From NCBI GenBank assembly GCA_964567435.1, contig CAZMMQ010000069.1:1-20945 (forward strand): 20,945 nucleotides of DNA. Direction: 5' to 3'. Source of the DNA: RFSX01 sp964567435. GTDB lineage: Bacteria; Bacteroidota; Bacteroidia; Chitinophagales; Saprospiraceae. This document shows, piece after piece, positions 1-9,838 of this stretch; the first letter of the stretch is position 1; each line of letters opens with the position of its first letter. The position numbers and the translations under genes were made by a program. The notes beneath the pieces are model-generated. The model had not been told where the DNA came from. It searched no databases and saw only the letters and a list, made by a program, of their open reading frames with translations.

Positions 1-18
1 CAAGATTAGTCACCTTGC

Positions 19-55
19 AAAAAACAGCCTCTGAGCAATCGGGGGCTGTTTTTTT
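19..55 (+). terminator. Rho-independent terminator of an off-window gene
   Basis: The arm AAACAGCC around 22-29 pairs with GGCTGTTT around 44-51. U-G and C-G pairs extend the stem inward, and A/T pairs extend it outward into a run of T. This is a classic intrinsic terminator on the + strand. It probably ends a gene whose last bases lie to the left of the window; the first 18 bases are too short to identify it. Confidence 0.8.
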
Positions 56-185
56 GTATTGATTCAAAATTGATGTCTCCGCTGTCTCAAAAAATGATGT
101 TACTACTGCATGCATCCCATTTACACAATTTGAAAAGTTTTAATTACAAGTGCACTCAATTACAACACTATACACATAACAATTA

Positions 186-220
186 TTTGTAATTTGTAAA
201 CTAAATATGTCTTATCTTTG
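186..220 (+). promoter_or_regulatory. Bacteroidota-type promoter for ruvA
   Basis: TATCTTTG at 213-220 matches the Bacteroidota -7 consensus TAnnTTTG. TTTG occurs upstream at 186-189 (23-bp spacer) and again at 193-196 (16-bp spacer); either could act as the -33 element. Transcription from here would give a leader of roughly 15 nt before the TTG start at 241. The assignment rests on consensus only. Confidence 0.5.
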
Positions 221-240
221 TTAGTCATAACTGACGAAAA

Positions 241-831
241 TTGATAGCATATTTAGAAGGAAAACTGACTTTCAAATCCCCTACTTTAGTTCACATTGAT
301 GTAGGTGGCATGGCCTATGAGGTCAATATCTCACTTAACACATTTGGAGAGATTGAGGAATTGGACAGCACCAAATTGTATACTCAGTTGATTATCAGGG
401 AAAATGAACATTCAATGTATGGTTTTCATACTAGATCTGAGAAGGACTTGTTTAACAAACTCGTCTCTGTGAAAGGCATTGGGCCAAATACATCCAGAGT
501 AATTTTGTCCTATATGACCCCTTCTGAGACTATATCGGCCATATTACACGATAATGCAGCTGCATTTAAAAAAGTTAAGGGTGTTGGGCCAAAAACTGCC
601 CAACAAATAATTCTTGATTTGAAGAATAAAATAGCAAAAGAGAGCTTAGAAGGTGTACCAGCAGAAAAAACTTCGACTCAAACAACACGAGAAGAAGCCA
701 TTTCTGCGTTAGTAGCTTTGGGTTTTCCAAGGTCTCAGGTAGGAAAAATGGTAGATAAAGTCCTTTCTCAGGATAAAACAATAGATCAGGTTGAAATTTT
801 GATTAAATCTGTTCTTAGGCAAATTTCATAA
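241..831 (+). CDS. ruvA: Holliday junction branch migration protein RuvA
   Basis: RuvA binds four-way Holliday junctions as a tetramer and loads the RuvB motor during recombinational repair, in the cytoplasm. The product is 196 aa, normal for the family. Residues 1-63 form the OB-fold domain and open with the typical MIAYLEGKL. Two helix-hairpin-helix motifs follow, VKGIGPNTS at 77-85 and VKGVGPKTA at 112-120. After a flexible linker (about 131-148), residues 150-196 form the small helical domain that contacts RuvB. The start is TTG: the family N-terminus begins exactly there, and no ATG upstream would keep it. No Shine-Dalgarno sequence is visible, as is common in Bacteroidota. ruvB is not adjacent. 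The next gene, sprA, starts 291 bp downstream, and I see no gene in that gap. Confidence 0.97.
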   Translation: MIAYLEGKLTFKSPTLVHIDVGGMAYEVNISLNTFGEIEELDSTKLYTQLIIRENEHSMYGFHTRSEKDLFNKLVSVKGIGPNTSRVILSYMTPSETISAILHDNAAAFKKVKGVGPKTAQQIILDLKNKIAKESLEGVPAEKTSTQTTREEAISALVALGFPRSQVGKMVDKVLSQDKTIDQVEILIKSVLRQIS

Positions 832-1106
832 CCTTGCTATTTTATCCATCTAGCAGTTTCCAATCTAACTTGCTGATAATCATGATTTTAACACAAATGA
901 ACTTGTTGTCAATTATCCTATTTATGAGCATGGATTGTCTTTTTGGATAAGTAAAGTTTGGTAGAAATGTCCGTTAGTGAGGTTCAAAAAAGAATGCTTA
1001 AAACTTTAGCCAATAATCTAACATAAAACAATATAAAATACGTTAATCATAGGTGCTCACAAATTCAGCTTTTTCGACACAGGGTAATTCAAGGTAGAGC
1101 ATAGAA

Positions 1107-1114
1107 TATATTTG
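1107..1114 (+). promoter_or_regulatory. -7-like element (TAnnTTTG) close to the sprA start
   Basis: TATATTTG matches the TAnnTTTG consensus and ends only 8 bp before the sprA ATG at 1123. Transcription from it would make a nearly leaderless mRNA. No convincing TTG -33 element lies about 19 bp upstream, so this may be chance. The rest of the ruvA-sprA gap (832-1106) shows no gene and no clear terminator. Confidence 0.3.
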
Positions 1115-1122
1115 ATAAAGTA

Positions 1123-4100
1123 ATGACAAGTACGCAGAAGATTGCAATTGGAGTCTCGCTAAGTAAACTATTGATAATGTGTCTGTTATCACCGTTATTA
1201 GCATATGGTCCTAATGGGCCACAGGTCGATCCTGCTCCCCACATCCATATTCCAATGGCTTTGGATACGATACCGATGATAGATAGGCAGGGTGATTTTA
1301 TACATGACCCTACCAATAATCCATTTGATATCCTTCCATCAGACGTAGAACAGAGTGTAGAGTATGATCCGGACACAGATACCTACATCATCTACGAGAG
1401 AATCGGAGACGAATATTTCCGTACGCCTACCTACATGACCTTCGACGAGTATCTACAATGGAGAAGTGAAGAGCAAGAAAAAAGATACTTCGAAAAACTA
1501 GCTGGACTAGGAGACACCTACAAGACCAGCAGTGGCAGACTGGACCCCATGACCAAAATTGATATCGAAAAGAATCTTATAGATAGACTTTTTGGTGGAA
1601 ATGGAATCACAATAGAACCACAAGGAAGTATAGACTTAAACTTTGGAGCCAGATATAACAGAAACGATAACTCATTTGCACTAAATACTCAACAGACAAG
1701 ACAACTTCAGGTGCCTATATTTGATATGGATATCCAGATGAATGTGGATGGAAAGATTGGAGATAAATTAGATTTGGGATTCAACTACGATACGAACGCC
1801 ACCTTCGATTTTGATCAAGAAATTGCTTTGGTCTACAACTCAGAAGAATGGACAGAGGATGATATCATTAAGAAAATAGAGGCAGGTAATGTAAGCTTAC
1901 CGTTAAGAAGCTCTCTCATTCAAGGTGCTCAAGAGTTATTTGGTATAAAATCAGAATTGCAATTTGGTAAACTACGTTTAACAGGAGTCTTATCTCAGCA
2001 AAGATCATCTCAAGGAAATATTCAAATTGAGAATGGGGCTACCGTTCAAGAGTTTGAGTTAAAGCCACAGGACTACGATGAGAATAGACATTTCTTCTTA
2101 TCACATTACCACGTAGATAATTTCGAGCAAGCCCTCGAAAATCTTCCTTATATCAATAGTAATTTCAGGATCACGAATCTTGAGGTTTGGGTTTCTGATG
2201 ACAGAGCCAATTTTCAGACTGATCAGACTATGATTTGTGCTGTTGCTGATATGGCAGAACCTAACTTAGATAAGTTTACCAATCCTAACAATGCTTCTAT
2301 TCAGATATCGACAAATCCACTTGTTATACAACAGACGACTGATGTAAATGGAGAACGACTACCTGACAATAGGGTTAACAATATTTTTGAAAAATTAACC
2401 AATGACCCCTCTGTCTCAAGAATTCAAAATGCTATTACGAATTTGAGCAATAGGTATGGATTCAAAACATTTGAAGACATAGAAGTTTTTAGAGGTAGAA
2501 AACTAAATCCAGGAGAATATTTCTATAATCCAGAGTTAGGTTTTGTCTCACTTAATGTCCGATTGAGACCTAATCAGGTATTGGCTGTTGCCTATGAGTA
2601 TTTTTACACAGGTAACTCCATAGATGGAGAAGAACAAATTTACAAAGTAGGTGCAACGACTGATGAAGGGTCTGTTTCTAACTCCAATGCCATTGGAGAA
2701 GTACAATCAGAAGGACTCATATTCACCAAGCTTATCAAACCTTCTAGTAACAGAGTAGACTTGCCAACCTGGGATCTCATGATGAAGAATGTCTATCCTA
2801 TGAGGTCTAATCAGCTGAATGAAGGAGAATTTGAATTTGATATTTTTTATGAGAATGATGATGAAAATTTAGGCTTAGTTAAATTCCTACCTATCGATCA
2901 AGGCAATTTTAGATTCCTGCCTTTACTCAACCTTTTCGGTCTCGACAATCTCAATAGCAGATTAGATCCACAGCCGGATGGTAAGTTTGACTTTGTACCT
3001 GGTGTGACCGTTATACCATCCAATGGTTCTTTGATATTTCCAAAGTTAGAACCATTTGGAGAAGCTATAGCGCAAGCAATTAATGAAGAATTACCATCTA
3101 CAATCCCAGAAGTTGTAAGGGAAGCCTTGATAGAAAGATTTTCTTTTACGGAACTCTATGATACATCACTGGTTGTCGCAGAACATAATAATCTGGTCAA
3201 TAATAAGTTTACTATGATCGGCAAAGTCCGATCAGCTGCTACTACAGAATTTTCTCTTGGTGCATGGAATGTACCACAAGGTTCCGTTACCGTGACCGCT
3301 GGTAGTGTAACATTGACGGAAGGCATACACTATGATGTCGACTATGGTATTGGACGTGTAAGAATAATTGACCAATCTATAGTACAACAAGGCGTACCAG
3401 TCAATGTTAGTTTTGAAGATAACTCAGCCTTTAGTCTTCAACAGAAAAATTTGATGGGATTACGAGCTGAATACGAATTCAGTGAGCATTTTTATGTAGG
3501 TGGCACAGCACTCCGATTACAAGAGCGCCCTTTCACTCAGAAAGTCAACTTTGGAGATGATCCAATAAAGAATAAAATATTTGGACTAGATGTAGATTAC
3601 AGTAAAGAAGCACCACTGATTACGAAAATCGTAGACAAGTTACCTTTCTTTAGTACCAATCAACCGTCCAATATTAATTTTTCTGCAGAAGTAGCAGCAC
3701 TTCGTCCAGGACACAACAGAGCTATTAATAGTCAGGAAGATGGTGCCGGTGGAGAAGGGATCGTGAGTCTGGATGATTTTGAAGGAGCAGTAAGTGGATT
3801 TCCTCTAAGTTCTCAACCAAACAGATGGACACTGGCTAGTGTCCCTGGCACAAGACAAGAAGCAAGGTTCAATGATGACAGCAGAGATGATGTTAGACTA
3901 TCAGGAGTTAACAGAGCACGATTAGCCTGGTATATAATTGATAGATTTATCAATGTAGATCCTACTATTGTCAACTCTAATCCTTTTACTAGAAGAATAC
4001 AACAACCTGATCTTTTTGACAGGCAGATTGCTCAAGGTCAATTACAGGATTTACTGACCTTTGACCTGACTTACTTCCCAGATGAAAGAGGACCATATAA

Positions 4101-7100
4101 CTATGACTTGCCAGAAGGAACTGAAGTCAGTGATGGTATAGATTTGTCAGAAGATGGCCAAGAAATTAAACTCCTCAATCCAGGATCAAGATGGGCTGGC
4201 GTACAGCGATATCTCAATAACAATGACTTTGAAGCCGCCAATTATGAATTTATAGAATTTTGGATGTTGGACCCATATGGAGAAAGGCCTAACGGAGAAA
4301 GACATAAGGAAGATGAATTTGGAAACCTGACCTTTCATTTGGGCAATGTGTCAGAAGACATTCTACAAGATGGTCAGCAGTTTTATGAAAATACCTTACC
4401 ACAAGATGGGCAGCCAATAGAATTCGAATCTACTAAATGGGGAAATATTCCTCTATCCTCTCCAATTATAGATGCCTTTGGTGGACAGAACTTTACTCCA
4501 CAAGATTTAGGGCTAGATGGCCTGAGTAATGCAGACGAATTTAGTAGACAAGAAGATTATATTAATGCATTGATAGCAGCCCAAATGCTTCCCGACGGTG
4601 TCGATCGTGATCCAGCTGGTGATGACTTTGTCTTCTTTAATAATGACTCGATTTTTGGAAATGAAAACAATATCATAGAACGATATAAATTCAGTAATAA
4701 TCCGCAGGGTAACTCTCCTAATATCGCTAATGCAAATAACCAAACATTCCAAAGAGGGAATCCAATTCCTGACAAAGAAGATCTCAATAATAACAGATCA
4801 TTGGATTCAGGAGAAAGCTACTACGAATACAAAGTGCCCCTTGCTAATGATGGAGGGCAGCTTAATACTTTAAATCATCCATTTATCAGAGATGTCAGAA
4901 CAATTAATTCTACAGCTGGTGATGAGACTTGGTATAGATTCAGAATTCCACTTAATGAAGGAACACCAATTAATGGTATCTCAGGATTCAGATCTATTCA
5001 GTTTATCAGAATTATTATGGATGGTTTTGAGACAACCAAGACATTTAGATTAGCAGACTTTGAGCTCATTAGAAGTCAATGGAGAAGGTTACCTGTTGTC
5101 TGCGATGGTGGGAGTGATGGTAATTTTATTAATGAAGAAGTTGCTTTCAGTACAGATGTGGTTGGCTTCGAAGAGAATCAAGCAAAGACACCATTTGGAT
5201 ATGTTATTCCAGAAGGAATAGTCAGAGAGCAAGTCGTCAGTAATTTCTCACCTATCTTTCAAGATGAGAATGCCTTGGTACTCAGATATGATGATTTGAA
5301 AGTTCCGAATTGCGCACTTCAAATTGCAAAACTTCAAGATATCGACTTAAGGGTTTTCGAAAGAATGCAAATGTTTGTACATGGGGAAAGTTGTGATGAA
5401 GATATAGATCAAGAGGATGGTGATATGTCTGTCTTTATTAGGTTAGGAAAAGACTATGATCGACATTACTACGAGTACGAAATCCCACTTACGCTGTCAG
5501 AAAGAGAATTTATGGCGGACTCTACGATGACTGTGGCTGATAATATTTGGCCATTAACAAACAGATTTGATTTTCCACTACAGATACTTCCACAAGTTAA
5601 AAAGTTGAGAAATCTATTTGATGCAGATAGAAATCAAGTCTTCGAGGTAGATAATACTATGCTACAAGATGATAATGTTGGATCAGCCAGTGAAAGATTC
5701 TCGGCAATCTTTCCTCTATCTGAAAGAAAAGATTCATCAACACTCGATAGAAATGAAACAGTACTAGACTCACTTTTCTTACCAGAAGGTCATAAGGTCA
5801 GGGTCATAGGAAATCCAAACTTAGGATTAGTCAAAGGTATCTCCATTGGCGTAAGAAGTAATAATGCATCTGAAATGGATGTTCGATGTGGTGAAATCTG
5901 GGTTAATGAACTCAGATTGGCTGGGCTCCAAGATAGAGCTGGCGCTGCAGGACTAGCCAGGCTTGACATACAACTGGCCGATCTGGGTAATATCAGTGCT
6001 TCTGCCAGTTTCAACACTCTAGGATGGGGTGCTCTCGACCAACGGGTAAACGAACGAGCCAAAGAATCTTCTCTAGATTATGATGTAGCTACCAACTTAG
6101 AGCTTGGCAAATTTTTCCCATCTAATTGGGGCATCAGGTTACCTTTTTATGGACAATTAGCCAAAACAATAGTGGCGCCAGAATTTGACACGTATGATGA
6201 AGATATTACCGTCAAGGATCAGCTAGAACTCAACAATGATAGCTCACAAGAAATACAAGATGATATTAGATCTAGAAATAGAAGAGAAACGACTATAAAA
6301 ACTTTTAACCTTACTAATGTCAGAAAGGAAAGAACTGGAGGAGGGAACAACAGAGCCAATCAGGATCCAAGAGGACGGACTGCACTAGGCAATGCTACTC
6401 AAGAACCTACTGCTGATAAAAAGAAGAATAAAAAGCCATTGCCATGGAATATAGAAAATTTCAGTGCCAGTTATTCTTATACCAATACCACATATAGTGA
6501 TGAATTATTCTCACTCGATGAGCAGACTGATCAGACACTGAGTTTGGATTACAGCTATTCAAGAAGAGGCAATGGAATCACACCGTTCAAGAAATTGGTT
6601 AAATCCAAGAATTTGAAATTTATTAAAGAACTAAACTTTAATCCAATTCCTAATAGCTTCTCATTCCAGAGTACAATCAATCGTTCATTCTCGAGTACAC
6701 GATATAGGCTACCTGTAACACCTATTTTTGAATTTGATGATAGACGCTTTGATTGGATTAGGGGTTATGATTTGAATTGGAATCTGACCAAAGCATTGAA
6801 AATTAATTTCTCAGCAAATAATGTCTCATATATAGATGAGCTGAGACAGACTGGTATAGCAGAGACTCCAGACCAGCGAGATTGGAAAGGATTTGAAAAT
6901 GACGCAAACGGCAACCTGATAGTATCCGACTTTACAGAAAGAGTAAATTCTGATCAAAATCTTATCAATGACTACTGGAAGCAGAATCTAAGAAATGGAG
7001 GTCGAAATACTAATTATGACCACAACTTATCGGTTAACTATACAGTACCCACCAGACTTATTCCTTATTTGGAATGGATCGATATCAAAGGGCAATATAG

Positions 7101-8871
7101 GTCAACGTATAGTTGGGCCGCAGGTGCATTAGTCTTTGATGCTGGTGGTGAGCCACTAGCAGGTGTTATTCAAAACTCACAAAATAGATCTGTAACTGCT
7201 AATTTCAACTTCGACAAATTATACAAGAAATCAAAGTATGTAAGCAGTCTAGATAGAATAGGAAAGACAAGATCGAGAGCTAGGTCCTCTAGGAAAGGTG
7301 ATGAGGTTACTGTATCCAAAGGATCTGATGGACGTACAACCAGTAAGAAAAAACAACGTGATGCTTCTACCGCAGAGAAAATACTTCTCCGGCCTTTATT
7401 CTCACTAAGATCAGCTCGTTTGACATACAGAGAAGAATTTAGCACCATTGTACCTGGGTTTACTAATACACCAGAATACTTTGGACTGGATGATAAGTTT
7501 ACAAACCCTGGTATCGGTTTTGTAGCAGGCTTCCAACCCAACATAGATCAAGGTGATCCAAATAACTTCTTACAAAGAGCAGCCAGCAATGGTCGAATAA
7601 CGAATAGTATAGGACTCAATCAAGAAGTGATACAATCACAATCTCAAAATATAGAAGCTAAGGTTAAAATAGAACCTTGGAAAGATTTTAAAATCGATGT
7701 CGATTTTAAAAAGACATATACATTAACGCATTCTGAGGTATTTAAGAGACTGAATACGAACTCACCTGAGTTTGGAGATTTGGCATCTAGAGATGTAGGA
7801 TCATTTGATATTACATTCTATAATGCGCGAACTTTATTCGGTACAGATATAGATGAATTGTTTGCAGAGTTTGAGAGTTTTCGTCCTATAATTTCTGCCA
7901 GACTACCTAATGTAGAAAACCCAAAAATTCATCAGTTAGATGGACATGAGTTTACTCAGGGATTTGGAAGACAAAGTTCTGCAGTATTGGTTCCAGCCTT
8001 CTTGGCAGCCTATTCTGGACAAGACCCAAATACAGTGAACTTAGATTTGGAATCCACAGTACGTCAGCGTTCATTTGTACCTAAGCCAAACTGGAGTCTG
8101 AGATATGATGGCTTAAGAAAATTACCTTGGTTTAAGGATAGATTTTCCAGCTTTACCATAGAGCATGCCTACAACTCCAGGTTAAGGGTAAGCAACTTCT
8201 TCAGTGATGTACAATATGATGAAGAAAGTCCTTTCCTTACAGAAACTGGTGCTGAAAACACAAGATTGAATGGTAACTACTTCACAAGAGTAGAGGTGCC
8301 AGCAATACAGATATCAGAGGACTTCAATCCTGTTATTGGCGTCAAGCTCAAAACAAAGAAAGATTTGGTATTAGAATTCGAATATGTAAAATCCAGAGAC
8401 TTGAATCTGAAGATTAATACATCTAGTCAGCTTGAAGAAGACAAACAAACTTCTTTTGTATTTGGGTTCGGATATACCATAAAAGACAGTAAGTTCTTGA
8501 AGAAAAACAAAAGAACTCGAACAAGTAGATCAAGAGACGAAGATGATGATGATTCTGGAGGCAGAGGAATTATAAACAGAGGAGGTAGTGTCACTTCATC
8601 CAGAGGTAGTGATATGACTTTCATGCTGAATATTTCTTGGAATGACAATCAGTTCTTCGTTCACGAATTAGATACCAATAGGTTGCAATCTGGCAATGAA
8701 ACTAGAGGAGAGCAATCCTTCCAGATAAGTCCTTCTGTCGATTATATCCTTAATGACAACCTCACACTGAGAGCATTTTTAGATTATAATAATACAGTTC
8801 CTTATGCCAGCACCAGTTTCAGACGTACAAACGTAGAGGGTGGAATTGTCATGAGATTGAGTTTAAATTAA
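1123..8871 (+). CDS. sprA: T9SS outer-membrane translocon protein SprA (gliding motility)
   Basis: SprA is the giant beta-barrel of the type IX secretion system. It carries folded proteins with T9SS C-terminal signals across the outer membrane, including gliding adhesins. The product is 2582 aa; Flavobacterium johnsoniae SprA is about 2400 aa. A signal peptide (residues 1 to about 28) has a K6-containing n-region and a Leu-rich core. The mature protein has repeated SprA_N-type segments, for example the FGARYNRNDNSFALN region near residue 175, amphipathic strands throughout, and a C-terminus ending in beta strands (GGIVMRLSLN). Three polar, charged, low-complexity stretches, at about 1734-1770, 2047-2086 and 2460-2497, are probably disordered loops between barrel strands. 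The reading frame is unbroken for 7.7 kb, so the gene is intact. The ATG at 1123 was chosen because an in-frame TAG lies just upstream at 1102. A strong terminator follows directly. A secreted protein with a matching sorting domain is encoded at 9839-13024. Confidence 0.96.
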   Translation: MTSTQKIAIGVSLSKLLIMCLLSPLLAYGPNGPQVDPAPHIHIPMALDTIPMIDRQGDFIHDPTNNPFDILPSDVEQSVEYDPDTDTYIIYERIGDEYFRTPTYMTFDEYLQWRSEEQEKRYFEKLAGLGDTYKTSSGRLDPMTKIDIEKNLIDRLFGGNGITIEPQGSIDLNFGARYNRNDNSFALNTQQTRQLQVPIFDMDIQMNVDGKIGDKLDLGFNYDTNATFDFDQEIALVYNSEEWTEDDIIKKIEAGNVSLPLRSSLIQGAQELFGIKSELQFGKLRLTGVLSQQRSSQGNIQIENGATVQEFELKPQDYDENRHFFLSHYHVDNFEQALENLPYINSNFRITNLEVWVSDDRANFQTDQTMICAVADMAEPNLDKFTNPNNASIQISTNPLVIQQTTDVNGERLPDNRVNNIFEKLTNDPSVSRIQNAITNLSNRYGFKTFEDIEVFRGRKLNPGEYFYNPELGFVSLNVRLRPNQVLAVAYEYFYTGNSIDGEEQIYKVGATTDEGSVSNSNAIGEVQSEGLIFTKLIKPSSNRVDLPTWDLMMKNVYPMRSNQLNEGEFEFDIFYENDDENLGLVKFLPIDQGNFRFLPLLNLFGLDNLNSRLDPQPDGKFDFVPGVTVIPSNGSLIFPKLEPFGEAIAQAINEELPSTIPEVVREALIERFSFTELYDTSLVVAEHNNLVNNKFTMIGKVRSAATTEFSLGAWNVPQGSVTVTAGSVTLTEGIHYDVDYGIGRVRIIDQSIVQQGVPVNVSFEDNSAFSLQQKNLMGLRAEYEFSEHFYVGGTALRLQERPFTQKVNFGDDPIKNKIFGLDVDYSKEAPLITKIVDKLPFFSTNQPSNINFSAEVAALRPGHNRAINSQEDGAGGEGIVSLDDFEGAVSGFPLSSQPNRWTLASVPGTRQEARFNDDSRDDVRLSGVNRARLAWYIIDRFINVDPTIVNSNPFTRRIQQPDLFDRQIAQGQLQDLLTFDLTYFPDERGPYNYDLPEGTEVSDGIDLSEDGQEIKLLNPGSRWAGVQRYLNNNDFEAANYEFIEFWMLDPYGERPNGERHKEDEFGNLTFHLGNVSEDILQDGQQFYENTLPQDGQPIEFESTKWGNIPLSSPIIDAFGGQNFTPQDLGLDGLSNADEFSRQEDYINALIAAQMLPDGVDRDPAGDDFVFFNNDSIFGNENNIIERYKFSNNPQGNSPNIANANNQTFQRGNPIPDKEDLNNNRSLDSGESYYEYKVPLANDGGQLNTLNHPFIRDVRTINSTAGDETWYRFRIPLNEGTPINGISGFRSIQFIRIIMDGFETTKTFRLADFELIRSQWRRLPVVCDGGSDGNFINEEVAFSTDVVGFEENQAKTPFGYVIPEGIVREQVVSNFSPIFQDENALVLRYDDLKVPNCALQIAKLQDIDLRVFERMQMFVHGESCDEDIDQEDGDMSVFIRLGKDYDRHYYEYEIPLTLSEREFMADSTMTVADNIWPLTNRFDFPLQILPQVKKLRNLFDADRNQVFEVDNTMLQDDNVGSASERFSAIFPLSERKDSSTLDRNETVLDSLFLPEGHKVRVIGNPNLGLVKGISIGVRSNNASEMDVRCGEIWVNELRLAGLQDRAGAAGLARLDIQLADLGNISASASFNTLGWGALDQRVNERAKESSLDYDVATNLELGKFFPSNWGIRLPFYGQLAKTIVAPEFDTYDEDITVKDQLELNNDSSQEIQDDIRSRNRRETTIKTFNLTNVRKERTGGGNNRANQDPRGRTALGNATQEPTADKKKNKKPLPWNIENFSASYSYTNTTYSDELFSLDEQTDQTLSLDYSYSRRGNGITPFKKLVKSKNLKFIKELNFNPIPNSFSFQSTINRSFSSTRYRLPVTPIFEFDDRRFDWIRGYDLNWNLTKALKINFSANNVSYIDELRQTGIAETPDQRDWKGFENDANGNLIVSDFTERVNSDQNLINDYWKQNLRNGGRNTNYDHNLSVNYTVPTRLIPYLEWIDIKGQYRSTYSWAAGALVFDAGGEPLAGVIQNSQNRSVTANFNFDKLYKKSKYVSSLDRIGKTRSRARSSRKGDEVTVSKGSDGRTTSKKKQRDASTAEKILLRPLFSLRSARLTYREEFSTIVPGFTNTPEYFGLDDKFTNPGIGFVAGFQPNIDQGDPNNFLQRAASNGRITNSIGLNQEVIQSQSQNIEAKVKIEPWKDFKIDVDFKKTYTLTHSEVFKRLNTNSPEFGDLASRDVGSFDITFYNARTLFGTDIDELFAEFESFRPIISARLPNVENPKIHQLDGHEFTQGFGRQSSAVLVPAFLAAYSGQDPNTVNLDLESTVRQRSFVPKPNWSLRYDGLRKLPWFKDRFSSFTIEHAYNSRLRVSNFFSDVQYDEESPFLTETGAENTRLNGNYFTRVEVPAIQISEDFNPVIGVKLKTKKDLVLEFEYVKSRDLNLKINTSSQLEEDKQTSFVFGFGYTIKDSKFLKKNKRTRTSRSRDEDDDDSGGRGIINRGGSVTSSRGSDMTFMLNISWNDNQFFVHELDTNRLQSGNETRGEQSFQISPSVDYILNDNLTLRAFLDYNNTVPYASTSFRRTNVEGGIVMRLSLN

Positions 8872-8891
8872 TTAGGTTAAATATAAAATTT

Positions 8892-8927
8892 AGAAAGGAG
8901 AAGCATTTTGTTTCTCCTTTCTCTTTT
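8892..8927 (+). terminator. Intrinsic terminator after sprA
   Basis: A perfect 11-bp stem, AGAAAGGAGAA at 8892-8902 with TTCTCCTTTCT at 8912-8922, encloses a 9-nt loop and is followed by a short T-rich tail. It lies 20 bp after the sprA stop and separates sprA from the hydrolase gene. The tail is only CTTTTG, so some read-through is possible. Confidence 0.75.
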
Positions 8928-9015
8928 GTACATGTTTGAGTTAGAATATCTGTAATTCTATTATTTTAAAACAAAGTGCATCTAATTCTATATTTAGATA
9001 GCTAAGTATACACTA

Positions 9016-9804
9016 ATGCGTAAATTCATATCTTTTCTCACAATTATCTATGTCCTCCTTGGCATATTGCTTTACAGCGTACAAGAACGAGTTATCTTTG
9101 CTGCGCATCCTTATGACAATTCTACTAAATATAAAACAGGTATAGAACATGAAATACCACTGACAGAAAATATCGAAATGAACGCGGTACTTCTGGAAGA
9201 TACTCCTGGTAGAAAGAGCGACAAAGTAATTCTATACTTTCATGGAAATAAAGGCAACAATCGCAGAGGAATATATCAGTCAAGAGTTATGAGAGCTAGT
9301 GCATGTGATATATTCTTAGTTGACTATAGGGGGTATGGAAAGACAGAAGGCAAACCGATAAATGATGCCCAGATGCTATCTGATGCCAATGCCGCATACA
9401 AATATCTCTCTCGAATGTATGAGGAAGAAAACATTTATGTATTAGGATATTCGCTAGGCTCTGGAATGGCCAGTTATGTAGCCAGTCAAAATTCACCATC
9501 TCATCTATTTCTTGTTGCGCCCTTTCTAAGCCTTTCTTCCATGAAAGATCAGTGGCTATGGATGTTTCCTGACTTCTTACTAAAGTACAAGCTCGACAAT
9601 CAGAAGCATATAAAAAATGTAAAATGTGGTATTACAATTGTACATGGGACAGAAGACAAAGTGGTTCCATACAATCAATCAAAGTCACTGAAATCAATTT
9701 ATCCTCATATCAATTTGATTACACTAGAAAACCAAAGTCATAGAGGCGTAATTTTTGACAATCAACTACAACTAGCTATAAATAGAGTTGTTAGAAAAAC
9801 CTAA
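9016..9804 (+). CDS. Membrane-anchored alpha/beta hydrolase (Bem46/ABHD13-like)
   Basis: This is a serine hydrolase of the alpha/beta fold, in the S33-like/Bem46 group, 262 aa. Residues 4-20 form one hydrophobic N-terminal segment that probably anchors it to the inner membrane with the catalytic domain in the periplasm. FHGNKG (75-80) is the oxyanion-hole loop. GYSLGSG (144-150) is the nucleophile elbow with Ser146. GTEDKVVP (211-218) supplies Asp214, and His242 in NQSHRG completes the triad, so all catalytic residues are present. The substrate cannot be inferred; esterase or peptidase activity is possible. The ATG start places the hydrophobic segment right at the N-terminus. The gene stands alone between the sprA terminator and a convergent gene on the other strand. 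TATATTTA at 8989-8996 is a one-mismatch -7 element. Confidence 0.9.
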   Translation: MRKFISFLTIIYVLLGILLYSVQERVIFAAHPYDNSTKYKTGIEHEIPLTENIEMNAVLLEDTPGRKSDKVILYFHGNKGNNRRGIYQSRVMRASACDIFLVDYRGYGKTEGKPINDAQMLSDANAAYKYLSRMYEEENIYVLGYSLGSGMASYVASQNSPSHLFLVAPFLSLSSMKDQWLWMFPDFLLKYKLDNQKHIKNVKCGITIVHGTEDKVVPYNQSKSLKSIYPHINLITLENQSHRGVIFDNQLQLAINRVVRKT

Positions 9805-9838
9805 GCATAAATATGCTGACTCGCCAGAGTTAAGATAC

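Noticed and set aside
1..20. Possible 3' end of a tRNA before the first terminator
   Set aside because: CAAGATTAGT could be read as T-loop and stem, but the near-invariant C61 would be T and the 5' half is off the window.
107..114. TGCATGCA palindrome
   Set aside because: Eight bases alone, away from any promoter element; likely chance.
9074..9084. ACAGCGTACAA inside the hydrolase gene, shared with the palindrome at 13089-13100
   Set aside because: Only half of the dyad is present and it lies within coding sequence, so it is probably coincidence.
9804..9817. AGCAT-AAAT-ATGCT hairpin as a shared terminator between convergent genes
   Set aside because: The stem is 5 bp, AT-rich and has no T-run on either strand.
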